A stretch of DNA of 20,822 nt from Zoogloea sp. (GCA_016720685.1 JADKKC010000040.1:1-20822); one strand, 5' to 3'; shown: positions 1 through 7,348, counted from the first letter of the stretch. Notes: generated by a model from the letters alone, not told the origin. A program made the numbers and translations.

Positions 1-344
1 TTCCGGCCCCCAACCGGGGCGTACTTCGAGATCACCGGCAAGGCGGAAGACATGGGCGCCTTCCGTGCCCAGAGTCTGCGCAACGTCGCCGTCACCGGCC
101 CCTACATGCACGACGGCAGCCTCGCCACGCTGGAAGAAGTCTCGACTTCTACGCTTTCGTAAACGGACGCAATCTCACATCGGGTCCGCTGGCCGGCGAT
201 GGCCGCGCCAACCCGAACAAGAGCGACCTGATCAGCCGCATCGACCTCAACGCCCAGGAAAAAGCCGACCTGGTGGCCTTCCTCAAGACCCTCACCGACG
301 ACAGCCTGCTCACCAGCAGCCGCTTCGCCAACCCGTTCAAGTAG
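1..344 (+). pseudogene. MauG/MbnH-like di-heme cytochrome c peroxidase family protein, C-terminal fragment with two frameshifts
   Basis: C-terminal part of a di-heme cytochrome of the CCP/MauG superfamily; the start lies beyond the window edge. The family hallmark PYMHDGS is encoded around 106-120, and the tail ending in ANPFK (stop 342-344) parallels the tail ADPFK of the next gene, so the two are tandem paralogues. The conserved text does not stay in one frame: the PNRG segment (about 9-20) is in frame 3, KAEDMGAFRAQSLRN through MHDGSLATLEEV is in frame 1, and from LDFYAF (about 142 on) the protein is again in frame 3. This needs one extra base near 27 and one missing base near 141; without correction frame 1 stops at 160-162. 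Family placement is firm. Whether the gene is broken in the cell or miscalled in the assembly cannot be decided here. Confidence 0.75.
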
Positions 345-353
345 GCATCGCCG

Positions 354-1461
354 ATGCGCCACGCTTCCCTTGTCGCCGGTGCCGCGCTGCTTGCCAGTGT
401 GTTTGGCGGACTCGTCATGCAGCACCAACTCCAGCCCGCCGCGTCCCCGTGGCGCTGGAATCTGCCCGCCCATTTCAAGGCCCCGCATCCCGGCCGACAA
501 CCCCATGTCGGAGGAGAAGTTCCAGCTCGGCCGGCGCCTCTTCTACGACACCCGCCTGTCCGGCAACGGCACCCAGTCGTGCGCCTCCTGCCACTTCCAG
601 AACCTCGCCTTCACCGACGGCAAGGCCGTGTCCACCGGCTCCACCGGCGAAGAGACCGCCCGCAGCGCGCCGAGCATCGCCAACAGCGCCTGGAACCCCA
701 CGCTGACCTGGGCCAACTATTCGATTCTCGATCTCGAACGCCACATGCTCGTCCCGATGTTCGGCGAGAACCCGGTGGAGCTGGGCATCGACGACAGCAA
801 GCGGGAGCTCGTACTCCAGCGTTTCAGGGACGATCCCGACTACCGGGCCCGCTTTGCCCGGGTCTTTGGCTCCGGGGCCGAAGCAATCAGTTTCGCCCAC
901 CTGATCCAGGCCATCGCCACCTTCCAGCGGGGCGTGGTGTCGGTGAATTCCCGCTACGACCAGTACCTCGCCGGAACAGCGGTCCTGACGGCGAGTGAAG
1001 AGCGTGGCCGGGCACTGTTCTTCTCGGAACAGGCCCAGTGCGCCAGCTGCCACAGCGGGCCGACCTTCAGCGATCAATACGCCGATGTGACGACGACCAT
1101 CGTCAGGACGCCCTTCCACAACACCGGCCTCTACAACATCGATGGCAAGGGTGCTTACCCGGAACCCAACCGGGGCATCCTGGAGCTGTCCGGCAAGGCC
1201 GCCGACATGGGCGCCTTCCGCACCCAGAGCCTGCGCAACGTGGCCGTCACCGCACCCTACATGCACGACGGCAGCATCCCGACGCTCGCGGCGGTCCTTG
1301 AGCACTACGCCACTCACGGCCAGCTCAGCCCCCTCAAGGACCCACGGATCGACCGCATCCGCCTGGACAAACAGGACAAGGCTGACCTCATCGCCTTCCT
1401 GGAAACCCTCACCGATAACGAACTCCTCACCAGCCCGCGCTATGCAGATCCGTTCAAATAA
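354..1461 (+). CDS. MauG/MbnH-like di-heme cytochrome c peroxidase family protein (frameshift near 483)
   Basis: Periplasmic di-heme enzyme of the CCP/MauG superfamily, most like the MbnH-type (MXAN_0977-type) branch. The corrected protein is about 368 residues: an N-terminal signal or anchor segment (about 1-22), the entry motif RIPADNPMSEEKFQLGRR (44-61), heme sites CASCH at 76-80 and 229-233, and PYMHDGS at 301-307. MbnH enzymes oxidise a tryptophan on a partner protein (MbnP); no MbnP-like partner is visible here, so the substrate is unknown. The signal peptide is read from ATG 354 in frame 3, but the enzyme body is in frame 1; the join at about 483 (GC-rich run) needs a one-base gain or two-base loss. 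A simple gene call would start at 370 and miss the signal peptide. It begins 9 nt after the paralogue upstream and its end overlaps the next start by 20 nt, so the three genes look like one operon. Confidence 0.8.
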
Positions 1462-2640
1462 ACTTGCCGGCCTCCTCTTGCTGAGCTTTGCCGGCAGTGC
1501 TGCCGCCCACGATAGCGTTACGCCGGCGGAGGACCGCCTGGCCGTTTCCGGCGGTTTCGGCCTGATGTCCCTGCATGCCGACGATCGCTACCCCGCCGCC
1601 CGCCTGCCCGGCGTGCTCGAAGCCGGCAGCCCCCGGGCCGACGAGCGGCGCGACGGGCTCGACTACGCCGAGATCGCCCTGCGTGCCCGCTTCACCGAGC
1701 AACTGCGAGGCTTCCTGAAAGTCGCCCACCACGGCGGCCGGGACGCCCGCAACGAAACCGAGGAGGCCTGGCTGGACGGCCGTACCGAGATGGGCCACGA
1801 CCAGCAACTGGCCCTGCGTGCCGGCCGTCAGCTGCTGCCCCTCGGCCTGCTCAACCCGATCCACATGCATGCCTGGGACTTCGGCATCGCGCCGCTGGCC
1901 CTGCGTGGCGCCATCAACGAATCCTGGCGGGCCGACGGTTTCAACCTGAACTGGCAACTGCCGGCAGGCTGGTCGGCCGGGGCCGGCGCCTGGCGCAACC
2001 AGGGCTTTCCGGGGGCGGATGCGGGCGGCCTCAAGCTGCTCACCGCGCGGGCTGGCTGGAAGAACGAAGCGCTTCAGCTGGAGGCCGGCTACGCCAACGT
2101 GAATGCGGACGGGCGGGCCCTCGTCACCACCGGCAATGCCGGCCACACCCATAGCGTACCCAGTTGCACCCGCATCACCACCGGACCGGGTGTGCTTCTT
2201 CGGTACGGCCCAGCTCCTGAGCCTCGCAGCCCGCTGGACACCCGTCGGCAGCCCCTTGTGGCTGGGGGCCGAATGGTGGTTCAAGCGGGAGGACGGACGC
2301 CTCGACAGCATCAACGGCGCCCCGGACTACACCGGCAAGCTGAACGGTGGCTGGCTCGACCTGGGGTGGCGTTTTGCGCCCGGCTGGGAAGCCATCGGCC
2401 GGGCCGAGCGCACACTTGCCCGTCACGACCTTGCAGGCACCAACGCAGGACCCGTGGCAACCCAGTCCGGTATCGCCGACTCGGATCGCGCCCTTAGAAG
2501 TATTGGAGCCGTCGTCCAGTTGGCGGCCGGCCGGAGGCCACCGGCTGGCAGCCGAATGGCACCAGGAACGGAGCGGGGACGCCACCCACTCCATCTACCT
2601 GCTGCGCTACCAGTATGCCTTCGTGAAAGGGCTGTTCTAA
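1442..2640 (+). pseudogene. Putative outer-membrane beta-barrel protein (two frameshifts)
   Basis: ATG at 1442 lies inside the end of the upstream di-heme gene (translational coupling likely). The protein opens with a clear signal peptide (LAGLLLLSFAGSAAAHD, cleavage likely after AAA) followed by alternating polar/hydrophobic strands rich in Trp, Gly and Arg, typical of an outer-membrane barrel, and ends in phenylalanine (YQYAFVKGLF), as BAM substrates usually do. The reading frame changes twice: frame 2 to frame 3 near 2183 (extra g before GACCGG) and frame 3 to frame 1 near 2520 (extra t after GTCCAG). Corrected length is about 398 residues. The barrel assignment is from composition and both termini, not from a recognised family. 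Its position behind two MauG-like enzymes suggests an envelope redox or metal-uptake role, which is inference only. Confidence 0.65.
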
Positions 2641-2951
2641 CGCAGGGTGCCGACGTAACGGTCCACCGGATGGGTGGCCGCCGGGCGGGCGGCGCGCAGA
2701 CGCTCCAGCAGGCCCGGCTGGGGAACCGAATTTTCGGCTTCCGGCGGTGGATCGAGTTCCATCGCCACGCGCAGGCGCCCGCACAGCTCGGCCAGTTCCG
2801 CATTGCCGGTGGCGCTGGCGAGCCCCACGATCTCCCGGGCGTAATCCTTGTTCACCCGCATGTATTCCACGTCGGTGATGCGGTTGGCCACCCGCCGCAT
2901 CAGCACGTGAATCCGCCCCAGCAGGCCGAGGATGACGGAATCGGACTCCAT
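2637..2951 (-). CDS. Hypothetical protein, 104 aa
   Basis: Small, probably all-helical soluble protein (MESDSVILGLLGRIHVLMRR at the start) with no signal peptide, membrane segment or cysteine/heme motif. I do not recognise the family. The start is supported by a good ribosome binding site (AGAGGTG, 5 nt before ATG on the minus strand). Its stop codon (TAG, 2637-2639) overlaps the stop of the convergent barrel gene (TAA, 2638-2640), so the two transcripts end into each other. It is divergent from the CHAT gene across a 225-nt spacer holding a perfect inverted repeat. The codon pattern is the normal high-GC pattern of its neighbours, so it is probably a real resident gene. Confidence 0.6.
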   Translation of the reverse strand: MESDSVILGLLGRIHVLMRRVANRITDVEYMRVNKDYAREIVGLASATGNAELAELCGRLRVAMELDPPPEAENSVPQPGLLERLRAARPAATHPVDRYVGTLR

Positions 2952-3025
2952 GACTGCACCTCTTGCTTGGTATTGGAATGTGCACCCGCAGCAAATGCCG
3001 TGCCGGGGAGAATTCCGCCAAAACA

Positions 3026-3058
3026 GGCCATGACGGCGCGCCGCCGCCCGTCATGGCC
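3026..3058. promoter_or_regulatory. Perfect 11-bp inverted repeat in a divergent spacer
   Basis: GGCCATGACGG (3026-3036) and its exact reverse complement (3048-3058) flank an 11-nt GC-only loop. It lies between the divergent starts at 2951 (minus) and 3177 (plus). No T-run follows on either strand, so it does not look like an intrinsic terminator; an operator or a small palindromic repeat fits better. No binding protein can be named. Confidence 0.45.
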
Positions 3059-3176
3059 CGCCGCCGCCGCGGCCGGGCACCGCGCTGGTGCGGCGGGCAC
3101 TTGCGGCAGCCCGCCCACCGGCTAAGCTGAAAGCACGGCCCCCGTGCCGCAGCCTTCAACGACCGAGGATGCAAGC

Positions 3177-4889
3177 ATGCCCCCACGCCCGCCCCCGGAC
3201 ACCGTGGCCGTCCGTTTCGTCGATTTCGCGATCCGGGCCTGGCGTACGGATTCACAGCACATCGAGGTGATCGCCCACTCGACGCCGGTCGGCGGCATGC
3301 GCCACCCGGTCAGCCTGCGCCAGCCGCGCATTCGCCCCGCCGACGTGGAAATCGGCTTCAGCCACAGCCTCGACCGCGCCGCCGAGGTGGGGCGCGACCT
3401 GACCCGGGTGCTGCTGCCCGAGCCCATCTACGGCCTGTTGCTGGAAAGCCTGCGCTGGGCCGCCGAACGGCCCGACATCGGCCTGCGCCTGCGCCTGTGC
3501 CTGGACGATGAACTCATCGACCTGCCGTGGGAGTGCCTGTACCGCCAGGAACTCGCCGGCCCGGCCGTGCCCGCCGGCTTCTTCCTCGCCGACGGCGACG
3601 TGTCGCTGGTGCGCGAACCGCCCATCCTGCCCCTGCCGGCCGGCAGCAGCGATCGCGTCCAGCGCCTGCTCTTTCTTGGCACCCTGTTCGACGATCCGCA
3701 CAGCCCCGACCCGTGGCAGGTGCGCGAGGAGTTCCGCCTGCTCGGCGAGCGCTCCGCGGCCCTCGCCCGGCGGGTCGCCTTCGACTTCGTCGCCACCACC
3801 GACAGCGCCGGGGTGGAAGCCCGCCTGGCCACGCCCATCGACATCTTTCACTACGCCGGCCACGTCGAGGCCGACAACGACGATGCCCACTTCCTGCAAT
3901 GCGCCCGCTTCGACGGGGTGGTGGAGTTTGCCGAGGCCAGCCCCCAGCCCGCCCCGTGGACCCGCGCCCGGGTGCTGGCGCCCCGCCTGAAGGCGGCCGG
4001 CACCCGCCTGGCGGTGTTCAATGCCTGCAACAGCGGCAGCTGGAACTTCGTCCGGCCCTTCATGCAGGCGGCCCTGCCGACTTTCATCGGGGTTCAGGGC
4101 TCGGTCAGCAACGCTGCGGCGCTGGTCTTTTCGGCGGCGCTGTATGGCGCCCTGGCGGCCGGCCTGTCGGTGGATGAAGCCGTCACCCAGGCACGTCTGG
4201 CGGTGCTCGAACTGGCCTTGCAGGATCCTGCCGACATGCCCGCCGACCGGCGCCGGATGCAGATTTCGGCCAACGACTGGCTGCGCTTCATGATCTACAT
4301 GCCGACCGGCGACGCGGTGCTCTTTCCGCGCCCCGAGCGCGGCAGCGAACAGGGCCAGGCCAGGCGCCGTCGCAGCGGCCAGCTGGAAACCCTCTACGCG
4401 ACGCTGGCCCGGCTCAACGATTCGGAGCAGGCCCAGGTGGTGTCCGAAATCTATCGCTCCCGGGTGCTGATCCTGGGGCGCTTCGACGCCGCCCACAAAC
4501 CCACCCTCGACGCCCTCGGCGCCGCCCTGGAAGCCCACCCCCGCCATTACCGCAAACACCTTTTCGATTACGAACCGCCGGCGGGACGCAATCTGACCGA
4601 ATGGATACGGGCCCACGCGCTGATGTCGCGCTTCGTGATCGCCGACATCAGCGACCCGAGCAGCGTGCCCCATGAGCTGGCCAGCGTGGTGCCCACCTCG
4701 CCCTCGGTGCCCATCGTTCCGATCATCCGCGAAGGCGCGCGGGACTACAGCATGTTCCGCGACCTGGGCGCCTACCCGTGGGTGCTGCCGACCGTCATCT
4801 ACCGCAACGACGACGACCTGCGCGCCCGCCTCGAGCCCGACATCATCGGCCCGGCCGAAGCCCGGCTGGCCGCCTGGAAGCCGGCCTGA
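3177..4889 (+). CDS. CHAT-domain protease-like protein with C-terminal TIR-like/Rossmannoid domain
   Basis: 570 residues from ATG 3177, chosen because CGAGGA lies 7 nt upstream; a GTG at 3144 is in frame but lacks such a site. Residues about 1-130 form an N-terminal region with the segment LRLRLCLDDELIDLPWECLY, typical just before CHAT caspase-like domains. The CHAT core spans about 160-385 with the expected dyad: His229 in FHYAGH and Cys284 in FNACNSG. A basic linker (RRRR, 397-400) leads to a second domain (about 428-545) with RVLILGRF, a central acidic LTEW (Glu475), SRFVIADISDPSSVPHEL (485-501) and PWVLPTVIY. From memory this second domain is shared with pentapeptide-repeat and other multidomain bacterial proteins and resembles TIR or nucleoside-deoxyribosyltransferase folds. 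CHAT proteases are known in Craspase and in bacterial gasdermin systems. Here it stands alone between two metabolic modules. Function as a defence or cell-death effector is inference. Confidence 0.8.
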   Translation: MPPRPPPDTVAVRFVDFAIRAWRTDSQHIEVIAHSTPVGGMRHPVSLRQPRIRPADVEIGFSHSLDRAAEVGRDLTRVLLPEPIYGLLLESLRWAAERPDIGLRLRLCLDDELIDLPWECLYRQELAGPAVPAGFFLADGDVSLVREPPILPLPAGSSDRVQRLLFLGTLFDDPHSPDPWQVREEFRLLGERSAALARRVAFDFVATTDSAGVEARLATPIDIFHYAGHVEADNDDAHFLQCARFDGVVEFAEASPQPAPWTRARVLAPRLKAAGTRLAVFNACNSGSWNFVRPFMQAALPTFIGVQGSVSNAAALVFSAALYGALAAGLSVDEAVTQARLAVLELALQDPADMPADRRRMQISANDWLRFMIYMPTGDAVLFPRPERGSEQGQARRRRSGQLETLYATLARLNDSEQAQVVSEIYRSRVLILGRFDAAHKPTLDALGAALEAHPRHYRKHLFDYEPPAGRNLTEWIRAHALMSRFVIADISDPSSVPHELASVVPTSPSVPIVPIIREGARDYSMFRDLGAYPWVLPTVIYRNDDDLRARLEPDIIGPAEARLAAWKPA

Positions 4890-4923
4890 GCCGTGCCCAG
4901 GCCTGCCCCGCCAACGCCGGAAA

Positions 4924-4954
4924 CGACAAGCCCGGCACGGGGCCGGGCTTGTCG
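4924..4954. terminator. Bidirectional hairpin terminator between CHAT gene and norB
   Basis: A perfect 13-bp stem (CGACAAGCCCGGC at 4924-4936, reverse complement at 4942-4954) with a 5-nt loop sits between the convergent ends of the CHAT gene (4889) and norB (4978). On the minus strand it is followed by GTTT, on the plus strand by no real T-run, so it should serve norB better than the CHAT gene. Confidence 0.7.
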
Positions 4955-4977
4955 CTGCTACCAGGGTGACGGGAAGG

Positions 4978-6357
4978 TCAGGCGGACTTCGCCCTGGTTT
5001 CACCGCCGATGAAGAAGCTGGTGATGTAGACCAGCAAGCCGATCAGGAACATCACGCCGGCGCCTTCACGCAGCCAGTAGAAGATCGTCAGCTGGTCCTG
5101 CGCCGCCATGAACGAGATCGGCGTGGAGCTGTAGCGCTGCAGCCAGACTTGCAGGATGCCTGCCGCAGTCAGGAACAGGGTGATGAAGACCATCGCCACA
5201 GTCATCAGCCAGAACGACCACATCTCCAGAATCTGGCGATTCTCGCTGTTGGCAGCACGGCCGCGCAGGATCGGCATGGCGTAGCTGATGATGGTGATGA
5301 CGACCATGGCGTAGGCGCCATAGAAAGCCATGTGACCGTGGGCAGCGGTGATCTGCGTGCCGTGGGTGTAGTAGTTGACCGGAGCCAGGGTGTGCAGGAA
5401 GCCCCACACGCCAGCGCCCAGGAAGGACATCACACCGGTACCCAGGGCCCACAGGGTGGCGGCCTTGTTCGGATGCTCGCGACGGCGACGGTTCACCATG
5501 TTGAAGGCGAAGACGGTCATCGCGAAGAACGGAATCGGCTCGAGTGCGGAGAACACGGAACCCCACCACTGCCAGTATTCCGGCGTACCGATCCAGAAGT
5601 AGTGGTGGCCGGTACCGATGATGCCGGTGATGAGCGTCAGGGTGATGATCACGTACAGCCACTTCTCGATCACTTCGCGGTCGACACCGGTCACCTTGAT
5701 CAGCACGAAGGCCAGCAGCGCACCGAGGATCAGCTCCCAGACGCCTTCGACCCAAAGGTGCACAACCCACCACCAGAAGTACTTGTCGAGCACGAGGTTG
5801 TGCGGGTTGTAGAACGAGAACAGGAAGAACACCGCCAGGCCCCACAACCCCAGCATCAGCACGATGCTGATGGACGTCTTGCGGCCCTTGAGCATGGTCA
5901 TGGTCAGGTTGAACAGGAAGACCAGCGCCACGACCACGATACCGATCTTGGTCAGGAGCGGCTGTTCGAGAAACTCCCGGCCCATGGTCTCGAGTATGTC
6001 GTTACCCGTGAACTTCGCCAGCGTGGCGTAGGGCACGAGCAGATAGCCGAGGATGGTCGCGGCGCCCGCCACGAGGAAGACCCAGAACATGAGCAAGGCC
6101 AGTTTTGGCGAATACAGCTCGGTCTCGGCCTCTTCCGGAATCATGTAGTAGGCCGCACCCATGAAGCCGAACAGCAGCCACACGATGAGAAGGTTGGTGT
6201 GGACCATCCGCGCAACGTTGAACGGGATGGCAGGGAAGAGGAAATCGCCGATCACGTACTGCAGGCCCATGATGAGCCCGAACAGCACCTGCCCGGTGAA
6301 GAGCCCGATAGCCGCGATGAAATACGGCTTCGCGACGGACTGCGATGAATATTGCAT
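4978..6357 (-). CDS. norB: Nitric oxide reductase subunit B (cytochrome b, catalytic)
   Basis: Catalytic subunit of cytochrome c-dependent NO reductase (cNOR), which reduces two NO to N2O at a heme b3/FeB centre in the inner membrane. 459 residues with about 12 membrane helices, the normal length for NorB. Visible ligands: His53 (MVHTN) and His342 for low-spin heme b, His340 for heme b3 (AAHGHMAFYGAY), and His200, His251, His252 for FeB (HLWVEGVWE, GTGHHYFW) with the essential glutamates Glu204 and Glu273. All align with the Pseudomonas numbering with an offset of seven. A site TGGAGC lies about 7 nt before the ATG. It follows norC by 27 nt and ends before a hairpin terminator. No norQ, norD or norE follows, so the activation chaperones must be encoded elsewhere. 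Confidence 0.97.
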   Translation of the reverse strand: MQYSSQSVAKPYFIAAIGLFTGQVLFGLIMGLQYVIGDFLFPAIPFNVARMVHTNLLIVWLLFGFMGAAYYMIPEEAETELYSPKLALLMFWVFLVAGAATILGYLLVPYATLAKFTGNDILETMGREFLEQPLLTKIGIVVVALVFLFNLTMTMLKGRKTSISIVLMLGLWGLAVFFLFSFYNPHNLVLDKYFWWWVVHLWVEGVWELILGALLAFVLIKVTGVDREVIEKWLYVIITLTLITGIIGTGHHYFWIGTPEYWQWWGSVFSALEPIPFFAMTVFAFNMVNRRRREHPNKAATLWALGTGVMSFLGAGVWGFLHTLAPVNYYTHGTQITAAHGHMAFYGAYAMVVITIISYAMPILRGRAANSENRQILEMWSFWLMTVAMVFITLFLTAAGILQVWLQRYSSTPISFMAAQDQLTIFYWLREGAGVMFLIGLLVYITSFFIGGETRAKSA

Positions 6358-6384
6358 GGTTATAGCTCCATTTCTGATCGGTAA

Positions 6385-6810
6385 TCAGCCTTCGATGTTG
6401 GGCGGCCAGTTGGCCGTGTTGATCTCCGAGGAATACTTCAGAAATTCAACAAGATCGTTGAGTTGCTGATCCGTCAGGTGGAAGTTGGGCATCTGGCGAC
6501 GGCCGGGGGCGCCGGTCGGCTGGGACTGGATCCAGGCCTTGATGAACTCCGGGCCGCGACGCTTGTAAACGTTGCCCAGCTCGGGCGCAAAGTAGGCGCC
6601 TTCGCCCATCAGCGTATGGCAACCGATGCAGTTATTGACCTCCCACACCTTCTTGCCCGCCACGACAGCCGGCGTCAGGTTTTGCCGGTTGTCCCGCTTG
6701 GGCATGGTCTGCAACGAATCGAAGGTCAGCGCGAGAAACAGGAGCGCAAAAAAGACAGTGCCCCCGAAGAAGATGTTTCGCGCCATTGATTTTGTGAATG
6801 TCCCGCTCAT
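6385..6810 (-). CDS. norC: Nitric oxide reductase subunit C (cytochrome c)
   Basis: Membrane-anchored monoheme cytochrome c that passes electrons from periplasmic cytochromes to NorB. 141 residues: one uncleaved N-terminal membrane helix (about 12-31), heme site CIGCH at 61-65, and the axial methionine in RQMPNF (Met107). Length and arrangement match cNOR NorC, including HTLMGEGAYFAPEL after the heme site. A strong ribosome binding site (AGGGGGGT) precedes the start. First gene of the norCB operon, with a DNR/FNR-type box centred about 81 nt upstream of its start codon. Confidence 0.97.
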   Translation of the reverse strand: MSGTFTKSMARNIFFGGTVFFALLFLALTFDSLQTMPKRDNRQNLTPAVVAGKKVWEVNNCIGCHTLMGEGAYFAPELGNVYKRRGPEFIKAWIQSQPTGAPGRRQMPNFHLTDQQLNDLVEFLKYSSEINTANWPPNIEG

Positions 6811-6882
6811 GGAACCCCCCTGAATGGCTTCGCTGCACGGCGCAGCTTGGGCCGGATGGTGCGTCGGCGAAGGGGGCGCCGT

Positions 6883-6900
6883 CCTTGACTCGGGTCAAGG
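6883..6900 (-). promoter_or_regulatory. DNR/NNR/FNR-type binding site upstream of norC
   Basis: CCTTGAC-TCGG-GTCAAGG is a perfect 7-bp inverted repeat with a 4-nt spacer containing TTGAC-N4-GTCAA, close to the CRP/FNR-family consensus TTGAT-N4-ATCAA and to the NO-responsive DNR/NNR variant. Its centre (about 6891.5) lies 81 nt upstream of the norC start. A class II promoter with this site at -41.5 would start near 6850, leaving a 40-nt leader, and a weak -10 (CACCAT, minus strand) lies at the right distance. NO or low-oxygen activation of norCB is a well-supported inference. Confidence 0.75.
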
Positions 6901-7005
6901 CCGGCAGACGGTGCGGCAGGCGCGGCATCCACAAACGGCCGAAAAGCCGCGCCAGGCTTGCGATTCGGCCAGTCACGAGGGGGCCGCCGACCGCCTCGAA
7001 AGTGC

Positions 7006-7090
7006 CGTAGGTCGGGTTAGCCCAGAGGGCGTAACCCGACGGGCATTCCGCAAATGTCGGGTTACGCCCTCTGGGCTAACCCGACCTACG
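7006..7090. repeat. REPIN-like element 1: perfect 35-bp inverted repeat
   Basis: Two exact 35-nt inverted arms (7006-7040 and 7056-7090) are separated by a 15-nt loop. Each arm is itself a hairpin (GTCGGGTTA ... TAACCCGAC with an inner GCCC/GGGC stem). The outer ends read CGTAG...CTACG, and a GTAG tetranucleotide beside a hairpin is the known head of REP sequences mobilised by RAYT transposases. The GTAGGTCGGGTTA motif is familiar from many proteobacterial intergenic repeats. It lies just after the stop of the 82-aa gene (7100) and upstream of the nor promoter. No RAYT gene and no clear target-site duplication are visible. Confidence 0.85.
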
Positions 7091-7099
7091 CGATGGCAC

Positions 7100-7348
7100 T
7101 CAGGTGAGGCGCACCTTGCGGGCCGCAACGGCCTCTTCGAGGGTGCGAAAAACACGGCCGGGCTCGCTCGTCAGGCGGTAATAGCGGCTGTCGTCGTCAC
7201 TGCGGCCGCAGTAGCTGCGTACCGTGATGCGCTCCACGCCGGGAAAGCCGGGGTTGGCCTCGATGGTCTTGATGGCGCCGGTTCCGGTGTCATAGACACC
7301 GGGCCTGTCGTTCAGCACATCGGGCATCAGGGGGAGTTTCCTGCTCAT
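7100..7348 (-). CDS. Hypothetical protein, 82 aa
   Basis: Small soluble protein starting MSRKLPLMPDVLNDRPGVYD, with no signal peptide, membrane segment or metal motif; a single cysteine in RSYCGRSDDD. I do not recognise the family. GAGG about 8 nt before the ATG is an acceptable ribosome binding site, and codon use is like the neighbours. It lies 64 nt after the dehalogenase-like gene in the same direction and could be co-transcribed with it. Its end abuts REPIN-like element 1, a common position for such repeats. Confidence 0.55.
   Translation of the reverse strand: MSRKLPLMPDVLNDRPGVYDTGTGAIKTIEANPGFPGVERITVRSYCGRSDDDSRYYRLTSEPGRVFRTLEEAVAARKVRLT

Noticed and set aside
3026..3058. Reading the palindrome as an intrinsic terminator
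   Set aside because: No T-run on either strand, and the flanking genes both start, not end, beside it.
3252..5003. 583-codon open frame antisense to the CHAT gene
   Set aside because: It mirrors the third-position GC bias of the CHAT gene and continues through the terminator hairpin; no recognisable domain.
4672..6348. 558-codon plus-strand open frame antisense to norB
   Set aside because: It covers the terminator and the conserved NorB region in reverse and is rich in His, Glu and Gln without any motif.
7006..7090. Reading the 35-bp inverted repeat as the ends of an insertion sequence or as a CRISPR repeat
   Set aside because: Only a 15-nt loop lies between the arms, there is no transposase and no clear target duplication, and no spaced repeat series.
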